From NCBI RefSeq assembly GCF_000621785.1, contig NZ_JHXI01000019.1:1-44612 (forward strand): a DNA stretch of 44,612 nt, given 5' to 3'. Numbering within the stretch: position 1 is the stretch's first letter; each line of letters starts with the position of its first letter. This stretch comes from Ruminococcus flavefaciens ND2009 (GTDB lineage Bacteria; Bacillota; Clostridia; Oscillospirales; Ruminococcaceae). Both the position numbers and the translations under genes were made by a program. Below are positions 26,594-34,352 of the stretch, piece by piece. The notes below the pieces were generated by a model. That model was not told the DNA's origin, ran no database searches, and saw only the letters and a program-made list of their open reading frames with translations.

Positions 26594-27136
26594 TCACACA
26601 GCAACAGGCAATTTCTCATGCTGTTTCATATGTTCAACCTTCTCGGTATCACATACTTCATTATAGCCTGTCTGCGTACCAGCCTTGATCTCTGCTCTTG
26701 CTTTAACAACAGAGCCGCAGTTAATATGGCAGCCTTCGTGAACAACACTGTTGTGGTTTAAGATCACTCCGGCGGAAAGTATGCATCCTGTTTCAACGGT
26801 CACTGCGGTATGAACAACAACCATAGGCTCTATGAAGCAACCTATGCCGATTTTTGCCGACGGACTAACATATGCTTTTTCATGAATGAGAGTCGGCACT
26901 TCATAACCGATCTCACATAATCCTTTTATCAGATTCAGGCGGAGCTCAGTATTTCCAATCGCAACAACCGCCGAATCGTATTCATGAATCAACTTATCAA
27001 TATCACAGATCTTTCCGACGGCAGACGGATATACATCATCAACAAAATCGATTTTCTCAAAGTACTTCATCGATTCTGCGATTTCCTTGGCGACCATACC
27101 ATATTGTCCGGCACCTATGATAAGTAAGTTCTTCAT
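26594..27136 (-). CDS. PglD/NeuD-like sugar acyltransferase
   Basis: 180 residues from ATG 27136 (GGGGG 7 bases upstream); a GTG two codons earlier is possible. An N-terminal Rossmann-like domain (KNLLIIGAGQYGMVAKEIAE) is followed by a left-handed beta-helix of hexapeptide repeats with the catalytic-type His in GVILNHNSVVHEGCHINCGS. This is the PglD layout, which acetylates the 4-amino group of UDP-4-amino-4,6-dideoxy sugars. No PglE-like aminotransferase is present, so the true acceptor is open; O-acetylation is an alternative. It is 78 bp from the next gene. Confidence 0.87.
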   Translation of the reverse strand: MKNLLIIGAGQYGMVAKEIAESMKYFEKIDFVDDVYPSAVGKICDIDKLIHEYDSAVVAIGNTELRLNLIKGLCEIGYEVPTLIHEKAYVSPSAKIGIGCFIEPMVVVHTAVTVETGCILSAGVILNHNSVVHEGCHINCGSVVKARAEIKAGTQTGYNEVCDTEKVEHMKQHEKLPVAV

Positions 27137-27191
27137 AAACACGCCCCCTAAAAGATTATAACAATGTCAAGGTGGATTAATACGACTTTTA

Positions 27192-27214
27192 GAGACCAAA
27201 AAACTCTTGGTCTC
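27192..27214. other. Hairpin GAGACCAA / TTGGTCTC before pglD-like gene
   Basis: Perfect 8-bp stem, 7-nt loop, in the 360-bp gap between the truncated sugar transferase and the acyltransferase gene. Read leftward it is followed by TAAAAGTCG, so it is a poor terminator; it may be an mRNA processing or attenuation site. The rest of 27215-27503 holds no gene I can support on either strand. Confidence 0.45.
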
Positions 27215-27503
27215 GGAAATACTATATATAAGAACCAACCGTGTGCTCCTAACACACTATGTTCATTAACAAGCTCATATCAACCGCTAACATATTGAGC
27301 AGCTTATATCAACCCGCCAACTTTAATCTATAACAGCTTCTTATGTACATACTACCAACAATTGACATACCAATGACCTTCTTCAGCTCAAAAGGTAAAT
27401 TCTCCGCCGATGCGTCGGAAGTGTTCATACCTGATAATGCAATGATATTACCACGAAAATGTAACGAAACTATGATGGATTTTAATGTACATTCCCCTCG
27501 ATT

Positions 27504-27992
27504 TTACGCTGTTTTCGCCATCTTTTCACCTTTTATAAATAAGAGGTTAGGCGTATTCACTGACATAGAACGGAATTTAAGCAGTTCGAAGTACTGCTTG
27601 TTCTGACCGACTCTTTTCTGTTTGAATAAAACAGGACCTGGGTCATCAGACTTGATAGCAAGTGCGGTAACAGCATATACAGGTGCGAGAGTTACCATGC
27701 CAAAAAAAGAAAGCAACTTATCAATTCCACGCTTAACGCATGACTCATAAACCGTAGGAAGGTGTGACGAATCTCCGACAGATTCAAGATGTCCGTTAAG
27801 GCCATCTGCATTCACAAGATCATTTTCATCTTCGATGAAAACTACCTTTTTGCCCTCCATAGGATTCTTTTCCTCTGGTTTATCCTGATAAGTTGCTTTT
27901 GTCTTCTGGCTTTTAGCTGCAAAATTCATAACTACATATGCAGTACCGAGAATAGCTCCAGTTATTGCCAATGCTTTTTTCAATTCTTTCAT
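27504..27992 (-). pseudogene. Truncated paralogue of the initiating sugar transferase
   Basis: 162 residues, ATG with TAGGA before it. It parallels the protein at 25580 from the first residue (KELKKALAITGAILGTAYVV, KVVFIEDENDLVNADG, PVLFKQKRVGQNKQYFELLK, FRSMSVNTP) but breaks off right after FRSMSVNTP and ends in an unrelated 13-residue tail. Missing are the IDELPQ catalytic dyad and everything after it, so it cannot be a phosphoglycosyl transferase. It is the first gene behind the operon promoter. Either a relic of recombination between two sugar transferase genes, or a retained membrane protein made of the N-terminal part. Confidence 0.82.
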
Positions 27993-28034
27993 TTCCTACT
28001 CACCCTAAATAATTCATTCTAAAAACAATTTCTA

Positions 28035-28050
28035 TAGATGACTGCATCTA
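28035..28050 (-). other. Leader hairpin of the polysaccharide operon
   Basis: TAGATG-CAGT-CATCTA on the leftward transcript, 6-bp stem and tetraloop, followed by TAGAAATTGTTTTT. It lies about 40 bases before the first gene, within a ~260-base leader. It could be a weak attenuator; I found no clear ops-like or ANTAR-type element. Confidence 0.4.
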
Positions 28051-28253
28051 CGGAAATAACAGCTGAGAATAATAACTCACGAATAGTTTTGTTGTCGCCG
28101 ATGATTCAAATAAAATAAGACGTTCCAGTTATAACAAGCCTCACATTGATATACTGCCAATGAATGTCCAACTGAAAAGCCGTCTATATTTATATGCAAA
28201 TGTATTCCGATAGCTCGCAATTCTCGGAAATATCATATTATTTCGCAACTTTA

Positions 28254-28282
28254 ATTATATCATTATTTGTCATAAGTGTCAA
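28254..28282 (-). promoter_or_regulatory. Main promoter of the polysaccharide operon
   Basis: Leftward perfect -35 TTGACA (28277-28282), 17-base spacer and perfect -10 TATAAT (28254-28259). It is the only consensus promoter on the minus strand upstream of the 27992-to-9603 gene run, in which most genes overlap or nearly touch. Confidence 0.85.
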
Positions 28283-28499
28283 GCAGAGCGGACTGTTTTT
28301 AGGCATAACAAACAAAGAAACCGTTGACCGTCATAGGTTGTATATATATTTTCTTTATGCCTTCTTTACGAAAATTTATATTTGGCTTGTATAGTACAGA
28401 AAGTATATTTCCGAAGAGCTTTTCTTATGGAGCAAACCAACGAAACATGGCTCCGTTTGGTCGATTGGACGTTGTGACATTACTCATTAGGAAAAGAAA
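28283..28499. other. Gene-free spacer upstream of the polysaccharide promoter
   Basis: No supported gene. It separates the polysaccharide promoter from the terminator of the sigma-like gene; both neighbouring operons are leftward. Confidence 0.4.
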
Positions 28500-28530
28500 C
28501 AGCTCCGAGAGCATTACACTCTCAGAGCTG
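28500..28530 (-). terminator. Terminator of the sigma-like gene
   Basis: CAGCTCTGAGAG / CTCTCGGAGCTG stem (12 bp with one G-U pair), 7-nt loop, followed leftward by TTTCTTTTCC. The stop codon of the sigma-like gene (28522-28524) lies inside the stem. Confidence 0.8.
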
Positions 28531-29358
28531 CTTGGATCCTTCATCTAAATAGACCACATATCGGTCCTTAAATCCCCAATTAGCATTCCGCCAGTAAAAT
28601 AGCTTGCTGTCCTTGTAGTATAGCTCTTTCAGCTTGTTCAGTGAGGTATTTACGGATTTATTTACCGCATTCGGCGTCATGAGCATTAGCGCAGATATAT
28701 CATTAGCGGACATCTCCTCATAGCCGAAAACTCCGAAGTACCTGCCGAGGATCTCCTGTTCCTTCTTTGACAGCTGATCAAACAGCGGCTTTAAGTATTC
28801 ACAGCAGAGCTTTATATATACATCGTTGTCAGGGTGAAGCTCGTTCTCACCGAGCCTATCCTCGGTGATATAGTCGAAGCCAAAGTTATCCTCTTCACTG
28901 CCATATATGATAACGGAGTACACGAAGGAGTACTGTAAACACCTGCTGACTACCGAGAGACTTATACCGAGCTCCTCAGCTATCTCTTTTTCAGACTTGC
29001 CGTTCTTATGCAGCCGCTTGCATTTATTGATAAGGCTGAAGCTTTTGTGGGACAGCTTGAAAAGTGAACTGGAGTCGATGATATGATTGCGGATACTTGC
29101 TTCCATAAAAGGCTTGATATAGGTGAGAAAAGAACTTGTATCCGGAACATAAAGCTTCGACATAAGTCTCTCAATAAACTCGAGAGAAGCAATCTGAAAC
29201 AAGTCATCAAGCGTATCCTGCGAATGGATAAATGAGCGATAACGTTTCGCAACTGCATTCACTGTTTCATGTATAAAACCGGTATTCTGTCCGTAAAGTG
29301 CGTGGAGTGCAGCCTTGTCTCCGTCATAAAACTGTTTTAACAGTTCCTCGTTAGTCAT
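28522..29358 (-). CDS. Sigma-70-like RNA polymerase factor of the mobile element
   Basis: 278 residues from ATG 29358 (AAAGGA 7-8 bases upstream); the frame runs 29 codons further into the upstream gene. MTNEELLKQFYDGDKAALHA and a DLFQIASLEFIERLM segment resemble sigma region 2; KSEKEIAEELGISLSVVSRC is a helix-turn-helix like region 3; LSKKEQEILGRYFGVFGYEE followed by MSANDISALMLMTPNAVNKS is a region-4 helix-turn-helix. The last ~40 residues after it (FYWRNANWGFKDRYVVYL) are not part of a standard sigma factor. It overlaps the DUF6076-type gene by 8 bases. Likely an element-encoded regulator of transfer or cargo genes. Confidence 0.77.
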   Translation of the reverse strand: MTNEELLKQFYDGDKAALHALYGQNTGFIHETVNAVAKRYRSFIHSQDTLDDLFQIASLEFIERLMSKLYVPDTSSFLTYIKPFMEASIRNHIIDSSSLFKLSHKSFSLINKCKRLHKNGKSEKEIAEELGISLSVVSRCLQYSFVYSVIIYGSEEDNFGFDYITEDRLGENELHPDNDVYIKLCCEYLKPLFDQLSKKEQEILGRYFGVFGYEEMSANDISALMLMTPNAVNKSVNTSLNKLKELYYKDSKLFYWRNANWGFKDRYVVYLDEGSKQL

Positions 29359-30529
29359 TGTCCGTTCCTTTCTTAGGTCTGCCTTTCCTCGGAATGTTAA
29401 TTCCGCAGCTCTTATACAAATTCTTAGATTGCAGCATTGCTTCAAATTCCTCGTTGCTGTATTCAGGAGACATCATAGCTTCTGTGTATAACTCCTCCGC
29501 TTTTGACAGCAGAAGCTCCTTCTGCACTTCGGTAAGAGCTTCTCTCTGAAATGCTTTTTCAATTCGTTTTATGCAGCGGCGATAACTCTGATACTTAGGA
29601 TCATCGGCTTTTTCTTCCTTGACCTTCTTCTTTGCATACGCCATTTGATTGCAGGTACGCTTTGTATCTTCCGGCGACGGCATATCGCAGAATCTTGTCC
29701 GATAAGCTTTCGTCATAAGGAAGTAACGTCCGCAGTTTTCACAGCGGCGAGGGAAATGTCCCTTCATAAGTCCCCGGAGCATATCTGTCTTAGCGATTGC
29801 CTGCAAATTGTCCATTCGGAAATACTCTGCTATGATATATTCATTTTTTACCGGATCATACATAGGTTTATACTGCAAGATCATAAAGTCTGAGTCTGTG
29901 TAAGTCACCTTGTCCGGATCATTGAAGTTTGCGACCATCCATCTGTAGCGTGGATCACACATCAGTATGTGATAAGCACCGGCAAGGTGGTTAATGTCGT
30001 ACTTTTTCAGGAACGAGATAATATGCACCGTGAACATTCTGAAAGTGCGTAATACCGCAAATACATCTTCGACAAAGCCCATAGTTATGTCCAGCAGTTC
30101 AAGATACCACATCCAGTTGAAGTTATACTGCTCTGTTCCGAATTCCGCATTTTCAAAATGCTTCATGAAGTCCTTTCCGACAGGGGACATAAGTACCTCT
30201 CCCATCTTGAAGGTCTGCATAAGCTCCTGAATTGCACAGACGTGTTCGTGTATTTCTATCCACTCATCAAATGTAGGTATTTTAATATGCTCGTCCTGTG
30301 CAAGCTCAGCCTTGCGTTCTTTGTCAGTGTCTATGAGTTTGCGGTAAAAGACGTGCTTCTCTCTGCATATACACGCAAGACGTTCAAGCTCAACAAGATG
30401 CTTTGACATCTGCCGCAGTACATCATCGTCCACGTTCATAAGAGAAACAGAAAGCTCGCCGAGAAGGAACTCCTGTCCTTTGATAATTATTTTATTGCCC
30501 TTAACGATCACATCAATGTATCCTTGCAT
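29351..30529 (-). CDS. DUF6076-like element protein with a zinc-ribbon motif
   Basis: 392 residues, ATG with AGGAGG 6 bases upstream. The N-terminal ~240 residues are helical and unassigned. Then RRCENCGRYFLMTKAYRTRF is followed by C and, 11 residues later, RTCNQMAYAKKK: a C-x2-C...C...C zinc-binding set and a basic helix, the arrangement I recall for DUF6076 proteins in Ruminococcus mobile elements. The last ~70 residues are charged helices. Function unknown; DNA or RNA binding is a fair guess. It shares an operon with the sigma-like gene and diverges from the RepA-type gene. Confidence 0.72.
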   Translation of the reverse strand: MQGYIDVIVKGNKIIIKGQEFLLGELSVSLMNVDDDVLRQMSKHLVELERLACICREKHVFYRKLIDTDKERKAELAQDEHIKIPTFDEWIEIHEHVCAIQELMQTFKMGEVLMSPVGKDFMKHFENAEFGTEQYNFNWMWYLELLDITMGFVEDVFAVLRTFRMFTVHIISFLKKYDINHLAGAYHILMCDPRYRWMVANFNDPDKVTYTDSDFMILQYKPMYDPVKNEYIIAEYFRMDNLQAIAKTDMLRGLMKGHFPRRCENCGRYFLMTKAYRTRFCDMPSPEDTKRTCNQMAYAKKKVKEEKADDPKYQSYRRCIKRIEKAFQREALTEVQKELLLSKAEELYTEAMMSPEYSNEEFEAMLQSKNLYKSCGINIPRKGRPKKGTDND

Positions 30530-30567
30530 GGTATGCCTCCTAACAATGAGAACAAATGTTTTTATAT

Positions 30568-30596
30568 ATTATATCACACATATGTTCTGCTTGCAA
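30568..30596 (-). promoter_or_regulatory. Promoter of the DUF6076/sigma operon
   Basis: Leftward TTGCAA (30591-30596), 17-base spacer, perfect TATAAT (30568-30573), about 40 bases from the start codon. ACATATGT and ACAAATGT-like motifs overlap the spacer and the start region and could be an operator. Confidence 0.7.
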
Positions 30597-30824
30597 TAGT
30601 CAAACCGAACAAAATTTCTTTTTCTGCATTATGAATATGTGATAAATCTCATATCCCGATATATCGGCAAGAAAAAATGTCTCCGAAAACGAAAAAAAAA
30701 TGTCTCCACATTTTATGCAAATGAAAAAAAGTTCCCATAATATATATTAGAGGGACACGATCGCCGCAGTTGTTGATTCAGCTGCGGCAATTTTGTTTCT
30801 ACACTGAAGGAAAGGAGGAATGCT
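30597..30824. promoter_or_regulatory. Divergent control region before the RepA-type gene
   Basis: Holds two copies of AAAAAATGTCTCC (30672-30684, 30695-30707; 23-bp period, about two helical turns). A terminator-like hairpin GCCGCAG / CTGCGGC (30763-30788) is followed by AATTTTG and precedes the RepA ribosome site, suggesting attenuation. CCATAATATATATTAG near 30735-30750 could supply a -10 element; no strong -35 is obvious. Confidence 0.5.
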
Positions 30825-31868
30825 ATGAGTAATATGTTACAAACGAAAACCGCTGAAGAAATACTGTCAACGGTGTTCAAGCCGAAGGAGTTCATCATTG
30901 ACGGACTTTTTACGCAGGGACTGTACGTCCTTGCAGGTGCACAGAAGGTAGGCAAGTCGTGGATGGCAATGGATATATGCCTCAGCATTGCAACAGGAGT
31001 TCCTGTACTCGGACGTGATACTATTCAGGGAACTGCTTTGTATCTTTGTCTCGAGGATAACTATCAGCGACTACAGCGCAGATTGTTTAAGATGAATGCC
31101 GAACCGATTGAGAATCTTCACTTTGCAACAGTTGCTGACAAAATAGGCAGCGGTCTTGAAGAGCAGATAGAAGCTTTCAAGAAAGAACACAGCGATTTGA
31201 AAATAGTTGTCGTTGACGTAATGCAAATGGTGCGCAGCAATGTTGAGTCAAGTTATGGCGCTGACTACGTAGAACTGATCGCTCTCAAACAGCTTGCGTA
31301 TCACTTGAACATCTGCATACTGCTGATACATCATATGCGAAAAGCTAAGGACGATAATCCGTTCAATATGATGACAGGCAGTACAGGTATCGGCGGAGCT
31401 ACTGACGGAAACTTTGCGCTCAAGGAAACAAAGTGCGGCTCAGGAAAAGCTATTATGTATTGTCAGGGGCGTGACATTGAATACACTGAACTGCGAATGC
31501 ATTTCGATACTGATGTCATGCGTTGGATAGTTGAAAATGAACCTGCGACACAGAAGAGCCGCGACAATATTGTTCTCTCTGCTGTTTATCTTTTCATCAA
31601 GGTGCGAATCCACTTTGAAGGTACTGCAACTGAGTTAGTCGCTGAGCTGAAAACAGTTACAGATGAAGTCATTTATCCGAACAGAGTAACCCGCGACTTA
31701 GTCCAGAACGGATATGAGCTCAGCAAGTACGGAATTGAATTCAGGTACGAAAGAGTTCACAAAGGTCGAGTTATTATTCTTCACTACAACGGCGAGCGTG
31801 ACAGTAGTGACGGTAGAAATGTTACCGTCACGCAGGCACTGCCTGACAGTTCACAAACGTCTATATAG
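30825..31868 (+). CDS. RepA-type AAA/RecA-fold ATPase
   Basis: 347 residues, ATG with AAAGGAGG 6 bases upstream. A Walker A motif in VLAGAQKVGKSWMAMDIC, Walker B in LKIVVVDVMQMVR, and the LLIHHMRKAKD and GSTGIGGATD blocks place it in the AAA_25/RepA hexameric helicase family found on plasmids and integrative mobilisable elements. The ~100 C-terminal residues after the ATPase core look like a winged-helix or DNA-binding end. It probably supports replication of the excised circle. Short repeats at its 3' end resemble iterons. Confidence 0.82.
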   Translation: MSNMLQTKTAEEILSTVFKPKEFIIDGLFTQGLYVLAGAQKVGKSWMAMDICLSIATGVPVLGRDTIQGTALYLCLEDNYQRLQRRLFKMNAEPIENLHFATVADKIGSGLEEQIEAFKKEHSDLKIVVVDVMQMVRSNVESSYGADYVELIALKQLAYHLNICILLIHHMRKAKDDNPFNMMTGSTGIGGATDGNFALKETKCGSGKAIMYCQGRDIEYTELRMHFDTDVMRWIVENEPATQKSRDNIVLSAVYLFIKVRIHFEGTATELVAELKTVTDEVIYPNRVTRDLVQNGYELSKYGIEFRYERVHKGRVIILHYNGERDSSDGRNVTVTQALPDSSQTSI

Positions 31869-31940
31869 CTTCATCTGCGGGGCGTGTCAGTAGTTTTTCG
31901 TGTCGGTAGAGTTACCGTCACGGCTGAGTTACTGTCACGC
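31821..31940 (+). repeat. Iteron-like repeats at the 3' end of the RepA-type gene
   Basis: GTTACCGTCACGC (31821), GTTACCGTCACGG (31911) and GTTACTGTCACGC (31928), with an inverted GTGACGGTA just before the first copy (GTGACGGTA-gaaatgt-TACCGTCAC). Three near-identical 13-mers next to a replication-type ATPase suggest a replication origin or Rep-binding cluster. Confidence 0.55.
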
Positions 31941-32035
31941 ACAAAAACGCCCATATTTGCCACCAATATAGAAATCGGGTAGTTATCCCAACTGCACCCA
32001 CAAAAGCGATTGTGGTGCAACGTGGAGCGAGTGTG

Positions 32036-32190
32036 GCGAATAAAACAGTAACGAAACGTTACGGAATTATTCGCAGAGGACAGAAGCAGTGGCGGTACCC
32101 AAGAAATCGGCTCAGAAAAGCCGGCAAGCATAGCAGCTGGCATTCCGCCTGCCGCCTTGCTTGTCGGGCAGAAGCCCGAACCCACTTTAA
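32036..32190 (+). other. oriT-like region upstream of mobC
   Basis: Nested inverted repeats GCGAATAA (32036-32043) / TTATTCGC (32067-32074) with inner GTAACG / CGTTAC, preceded by CCACAA/TTGTGG near 32008-32026 and followed by a CGGGC-AGAA-GCCCG hairpin near 32164-32178. Nested repeats directly upstream of mobC-mobA are where relaxase origins of transfer usually lie. The nick site cannot be fixed by eye. Confidence 0.55.
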
Positions 32191-32218
32191 TTGGCATAGA
32201 AAAAAGGAGGATGATAAC

Positions 32219-32530
32219 ATGAGAAAACGAAACACGACCATAGCGATACGCTGTACAGAGGAAGAAAGCAGACATATCCATGAACAGGCTGAGAGGCATG
32301 GTTTGAAGCTCAACGACTTCATTTTGCGGTGCGCTCTCGGTAAGAAAATCGTTGTCGCCAACGGCATCGATGAGATAGTCCGGCAGCAGAAAGCTATCGG
32401 ACGTAATCTCAACCAGATTGCTACACTTGCAAACATGGACAGGCTGACCGTCGTGAATTTTCAGCCGCTCCTCGACGAGCACAGGAAGGTCACGGAGCTG
32501 ATAGGTCAGCTGCTTCGGGAGGTGAAATAG
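32219..32530 (+). CDS. mobC: Mobilisation accessory protein MobC
   Basis: 103 residues, ATG 32219 with AAAAAGGAGG 8 bases upstream; the frame is open to 32012 but the upstream part has no start signal. N-terminal ribbon-helix-helix (TTIAIRCTEEESRHIHEQAE, LNDFILRCALG) followed by the MobC-type helix VRQQKAIGRNLNQIATLANM. It binds oriT and helps the relaxase open the DNA. Its stop TAG overlaps the GTG start of mobA (TAGTG). Confidence 0.9.
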   Translation: MRKRNTTIAIRCTEEESRHIHEQAERHGLKLNDFILRCALGKKIVVANGIDEIVRQQKAIGRNLNQIATLANMDRLTVVNFQPLLDEHRKVTELIGQLLREVK

Positions 32531-33858
32531 TGGCGACGGTCACAGCGATAAGCACGAAAGGCGGTGGCGGCGGAAAGAAAAGTCTGGACTACATCTGCCG
32601 CGATGACAAGACCGATGGCAAAAAATATGTGACTGCTCTCAATTGTTCGCTGCCCACCGCCTATCAGGAATTTAAGAATACCCGTGAGATGTACAACAAG
32701 ACTGACGGAATACGCTACTATCATTTCGTCCAGTCACACCCAAGTGGCTACAAGATTGAGCCTGCACTTGCTCACAAGATAGCAGTTGAGTTCGCGAAGA
32801 GAGCTTTCCCGGGACACGAAGTTGTAGTGGCAACTCACACTGATGTCGACCATATACACTCGCACTTCATACTCAACGCAGTCAACGCTAACACAGGTTT
32901 GAAGTACCACTCAAACAAGTTCACACTGCAAGATCTGCGACAGCTCAGCGATGAAATCTGTCAAAAGTACGGAGTGACAACGCTCAGCAAACCTGAGATT
33001 CACAAGCAGAGTAATGGAATCACTAACGGCGAGTATCGAGTTGCAATGCGATGTGAGAGTTGGAAAATGGCTCTCTCCAATACCATTGACGTGGTAATGA
33101 AAAGAGCCAAGAGCAAGAAACAATTCCGCTTCTACATGAAGCAAATGGGTTATGATGTTCGGTGGGAGGACAGCCGAAAGTACATCACATACACCTGCCC
33201 AAATGGCAGAAGATGCCGCGACAATAAATTGCACGAAGCGAAATATAGGAAGGAGAATATGGAATATGAATTCGAAATACGAAGAAGCGAAAGAAGCCTC
33301 CAAGCAGAATATGCAGGAGACACAGGACATACCAACTATGGTCTGCGTACAGGAACACAACTGGCTGGCGCTGATATCACAGCTGAAACTTCTGACAGAT
33401 ACGCTGTTCGATGTCAAGGCTCAGACAGACGAGACAATGACATATGCACAGATGAAACAGTACCTGCAAAATCAGCGGACGATATACAATCAGCTGCTGG
33501 AACAGGGAAAGGAGATACAGGAGCAGACGTCACAAAACGTGACGGCAGAGGTATCGAAGCTGGATCAGACGGCGAAGAACCTCGTATCACAGGCTGGGAG
33601 GCTGAACGAGCAGACCTTATCGCAGCTGAAATGCTCAGACGAGCAGAGCAGAAGTCACGGCTTCAGACTGCTCCGACTGGTGGTGCTGATAGAATTGCTG
33701 CACCTGATATCGTCGGTGGCATTGCTGCTATGGCTTCGATAATCGAGGATGAGCCTGAGCCTGCCGACGATACCGAGTACGCTCGGGAGCACATTGACAG
33801 GAAGGCACTCGCGAAGGAGCTCAGAAAAAAGGAAGAACTCGGTATGCATATGGGATAA
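32530..33858 (+). CDS. mobA: Relaxase/mobilisation nuclease (MobA, MobP type)
   Basis: 442 residues, GTG start overlapping mobC. Motif III with the metal-binding histidines, THTDVDHIHSHFILN, and YYHFVQSHPSG define the Relaxase/VirD2 (MOB_P) family; the nicking Tyr is probably Y21 in KSLDYICRDD. Nuclease domain residues 1-~235. The C-terminal ~200 residues are unlike normal relaxase primase or helicase tails: low-complexity, rich in G, T, D and A, and over residues ~246-404 they are encoded on the same DNA as another gene in the +2 frame. It would nick at oriT and lead the strand out with help from a conjugative partner, since no type IV secretion genes are in the window. Confidence 0.9.
   Translation: MATVTAISTKGGGGGKKSLDYICRDDKTDGKKYVTALNCSLPTAYQEFKNTREMYNKTDGIRYYHFVQSHPSGYKIEPALAHKIAVEFAKRAFPGHEVVVATHTDVDHIHSHFILNAVNANTGLKYHSNKFTLQDLRQLSDEICQKYGVTTLSKPEIHKQSNGITNGEYRVAMRCESWKMALSNTIDVVMKRAKSKKQFRFYMKQMGYDVRWEDSRKYITYTCPNGRRCRDNKLHEAKYRKENMEYEFEIRRSERSLQAEYAGDTGHTNYGLRTGTQLAGADITAETSDRYAVRCQGSDRRDNDICTDETVPAKSADDIQSAAGTGKGDTGADVTKRDGRGIEAGSDGEEPRITGWEAERADLIAAEMLRRAEQKSRLQTAPTGGADRIAAPDIVGGIAAMASIIEDEPEPADDTEYAREHIDRKALAKELRKKEELGMHMG
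33266..33742 (+). CDS. Overlapping gene inside mobA: coiled-coil protein with C-terminal membrane segment (MobB-like)
   Basis: 158 residues in a frame different from mobA. ATG 33266 has AGGAAGGAG about 10 bases upstream. The N-terminal half is helical (MNSKYEEAKEASKQNMQETQ); the middle is a heptad-rich coiled coil (TYAQMKQYLQNQRTIYNQLL, then glutamine-rich helices). It ends in a hydrophobic helix LVVLIELLHLISSVALLLWL with a single Arg after it. That is a sensible protein, whereas mobA in the same stretch is low-complexity. ColE1 and RSF1010 plasmids also encode small mobilisation proteins, including membrane-associated MobB, within mobA in another frame. A relaxosome membrane tether is the best guess. 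Confidence 0.68.
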   Translation: MNSKYEEAKEASKQNMQETQDIPTMVCVQEHNWLALISQLKLLTDTLFDVKAQTDETMTYAQMKQYLQNQRTIYNQLLEQGKEIQEQTSQNVTAEVSKLDQTAKNLVSQAGRLNEQTLSQLKCSDEQSRSHGFRLLRLVVLIELLHLISSVALLLWLR

Positions 33859-33863
33859 TCAAT

Positions 33864-33884
33864 GACTCCCTGATACAGGGAGTC
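33864..33884. other. Hairpin GACTCCCTG / CAGGGAGTC after mobA
   Basis: Perfect 9-bp stem with a 3-nt loop just beyond the mobA stop; no U tract follows, so termination would be weak. From here to 34116 I see no gene. Confidence 0.5.
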
Positions 33885-34116
33885 ACATGACTCAGGGGCA
33901 AAACGTCCGTGAGTTATCATTCAGAGCTCAACTACCGAAGCGGTACCTGAGTCGGCAAATCGCAGGCTCAGCAAGGGGCGTCCCATACGAGAGTGTTGAC
34001 AAATGAGTTGCTAAAGGTTATAATGTATTTTAAGGGAGTACACAAAACAAAGCACTGCTACTCAATTGTATTTATACAGAGTTCAGGATATTCAATTTAT
34101 TAGAAGGTGATTAGTA

Positions 34117-34251
34117 ATGACTGAGGAAGAAAAAGAATACTGGGAAATGAAAAAGCAGGAGCTTATTGCTCAGCCATGGGCAGACGATGGGACAGATAAA
34201 GAGTGGGACGAAGAAACCCGAAAAAACTGGGAAGAAAAAATGTCAATATAA
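34117..34251 (+). CDS. Small acidic protein (44 aa), unknown function
   Basis: ATG with AGAAGGTGA about 7 bases upstream, 44 codons, TAA directly followed by a good terminator. The translation begins MTEEEKEYWEMKKQELIAQP and ends DEETRKNWEEKMSI: highly charged, helical, no Cys, no membrane segment. The start signal, codon use and adjacent terminator support a real gene. An accessory of mobilisation or excision is possible from position only. Confidence 0.6.
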   Translation: MTEEEKEYWEMKKQELIAQPWADDGTDKEWDEETRKNWEEKMSI

Positions 34252-34282
34252 AACCGCTTGATTGCTCAGGCGGTTTTCTTAT
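34252..34282 (+). terminator. Terminator after the small acidic gene
   Basis: AACCGCTTGA / TCAGGCGGTT stem (10 bp with one G-U pair), TTGC loop, then TTCTTATTC. Confidence 0.8.
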
Positions 34283-34289
34283 TCTCAAA

Positions 34290-34327
34290 AGCACTTATGA
34301 CCTACATTTATGTTAGTCATAAGTGCT
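34290..34327. terminator. Second hairpin before the excisionase region
   Basis: AGCACTTATGAC / GTCATAAGTGCT, a perfect 12-bp stem with a 14-nt loop, followed by ATTTTGTTT. Symmetric enough to act in both directions, insulating the xis-int unit from mobA transcription. Confidence 0.65.
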
Positions 34328-34352
34328 ATTTTGTTTAAAGGAGAAATGTAAA

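Noticed and set aside
27490..27502. Partial match to the att core (CGAGGGGAAT on the minus strand)
   Set aside because: Only 10 bases, opposite orientation, with no hairpin or arm repeats nearby; probably chance, although it lies at the break point of the truncated sugar transferase.
27343..27606. 87-codon rightward frame in the gap before the truncated sugar transferase
   Set aside because: No ribosome site, and its end is antisense to the sugar transferase fragment.
31871..32482. Leftward frame of 203 codons over the oriT-like region
   Set aside because: Antisense to mobC and across the repeats; no ribosome site and no known domain.
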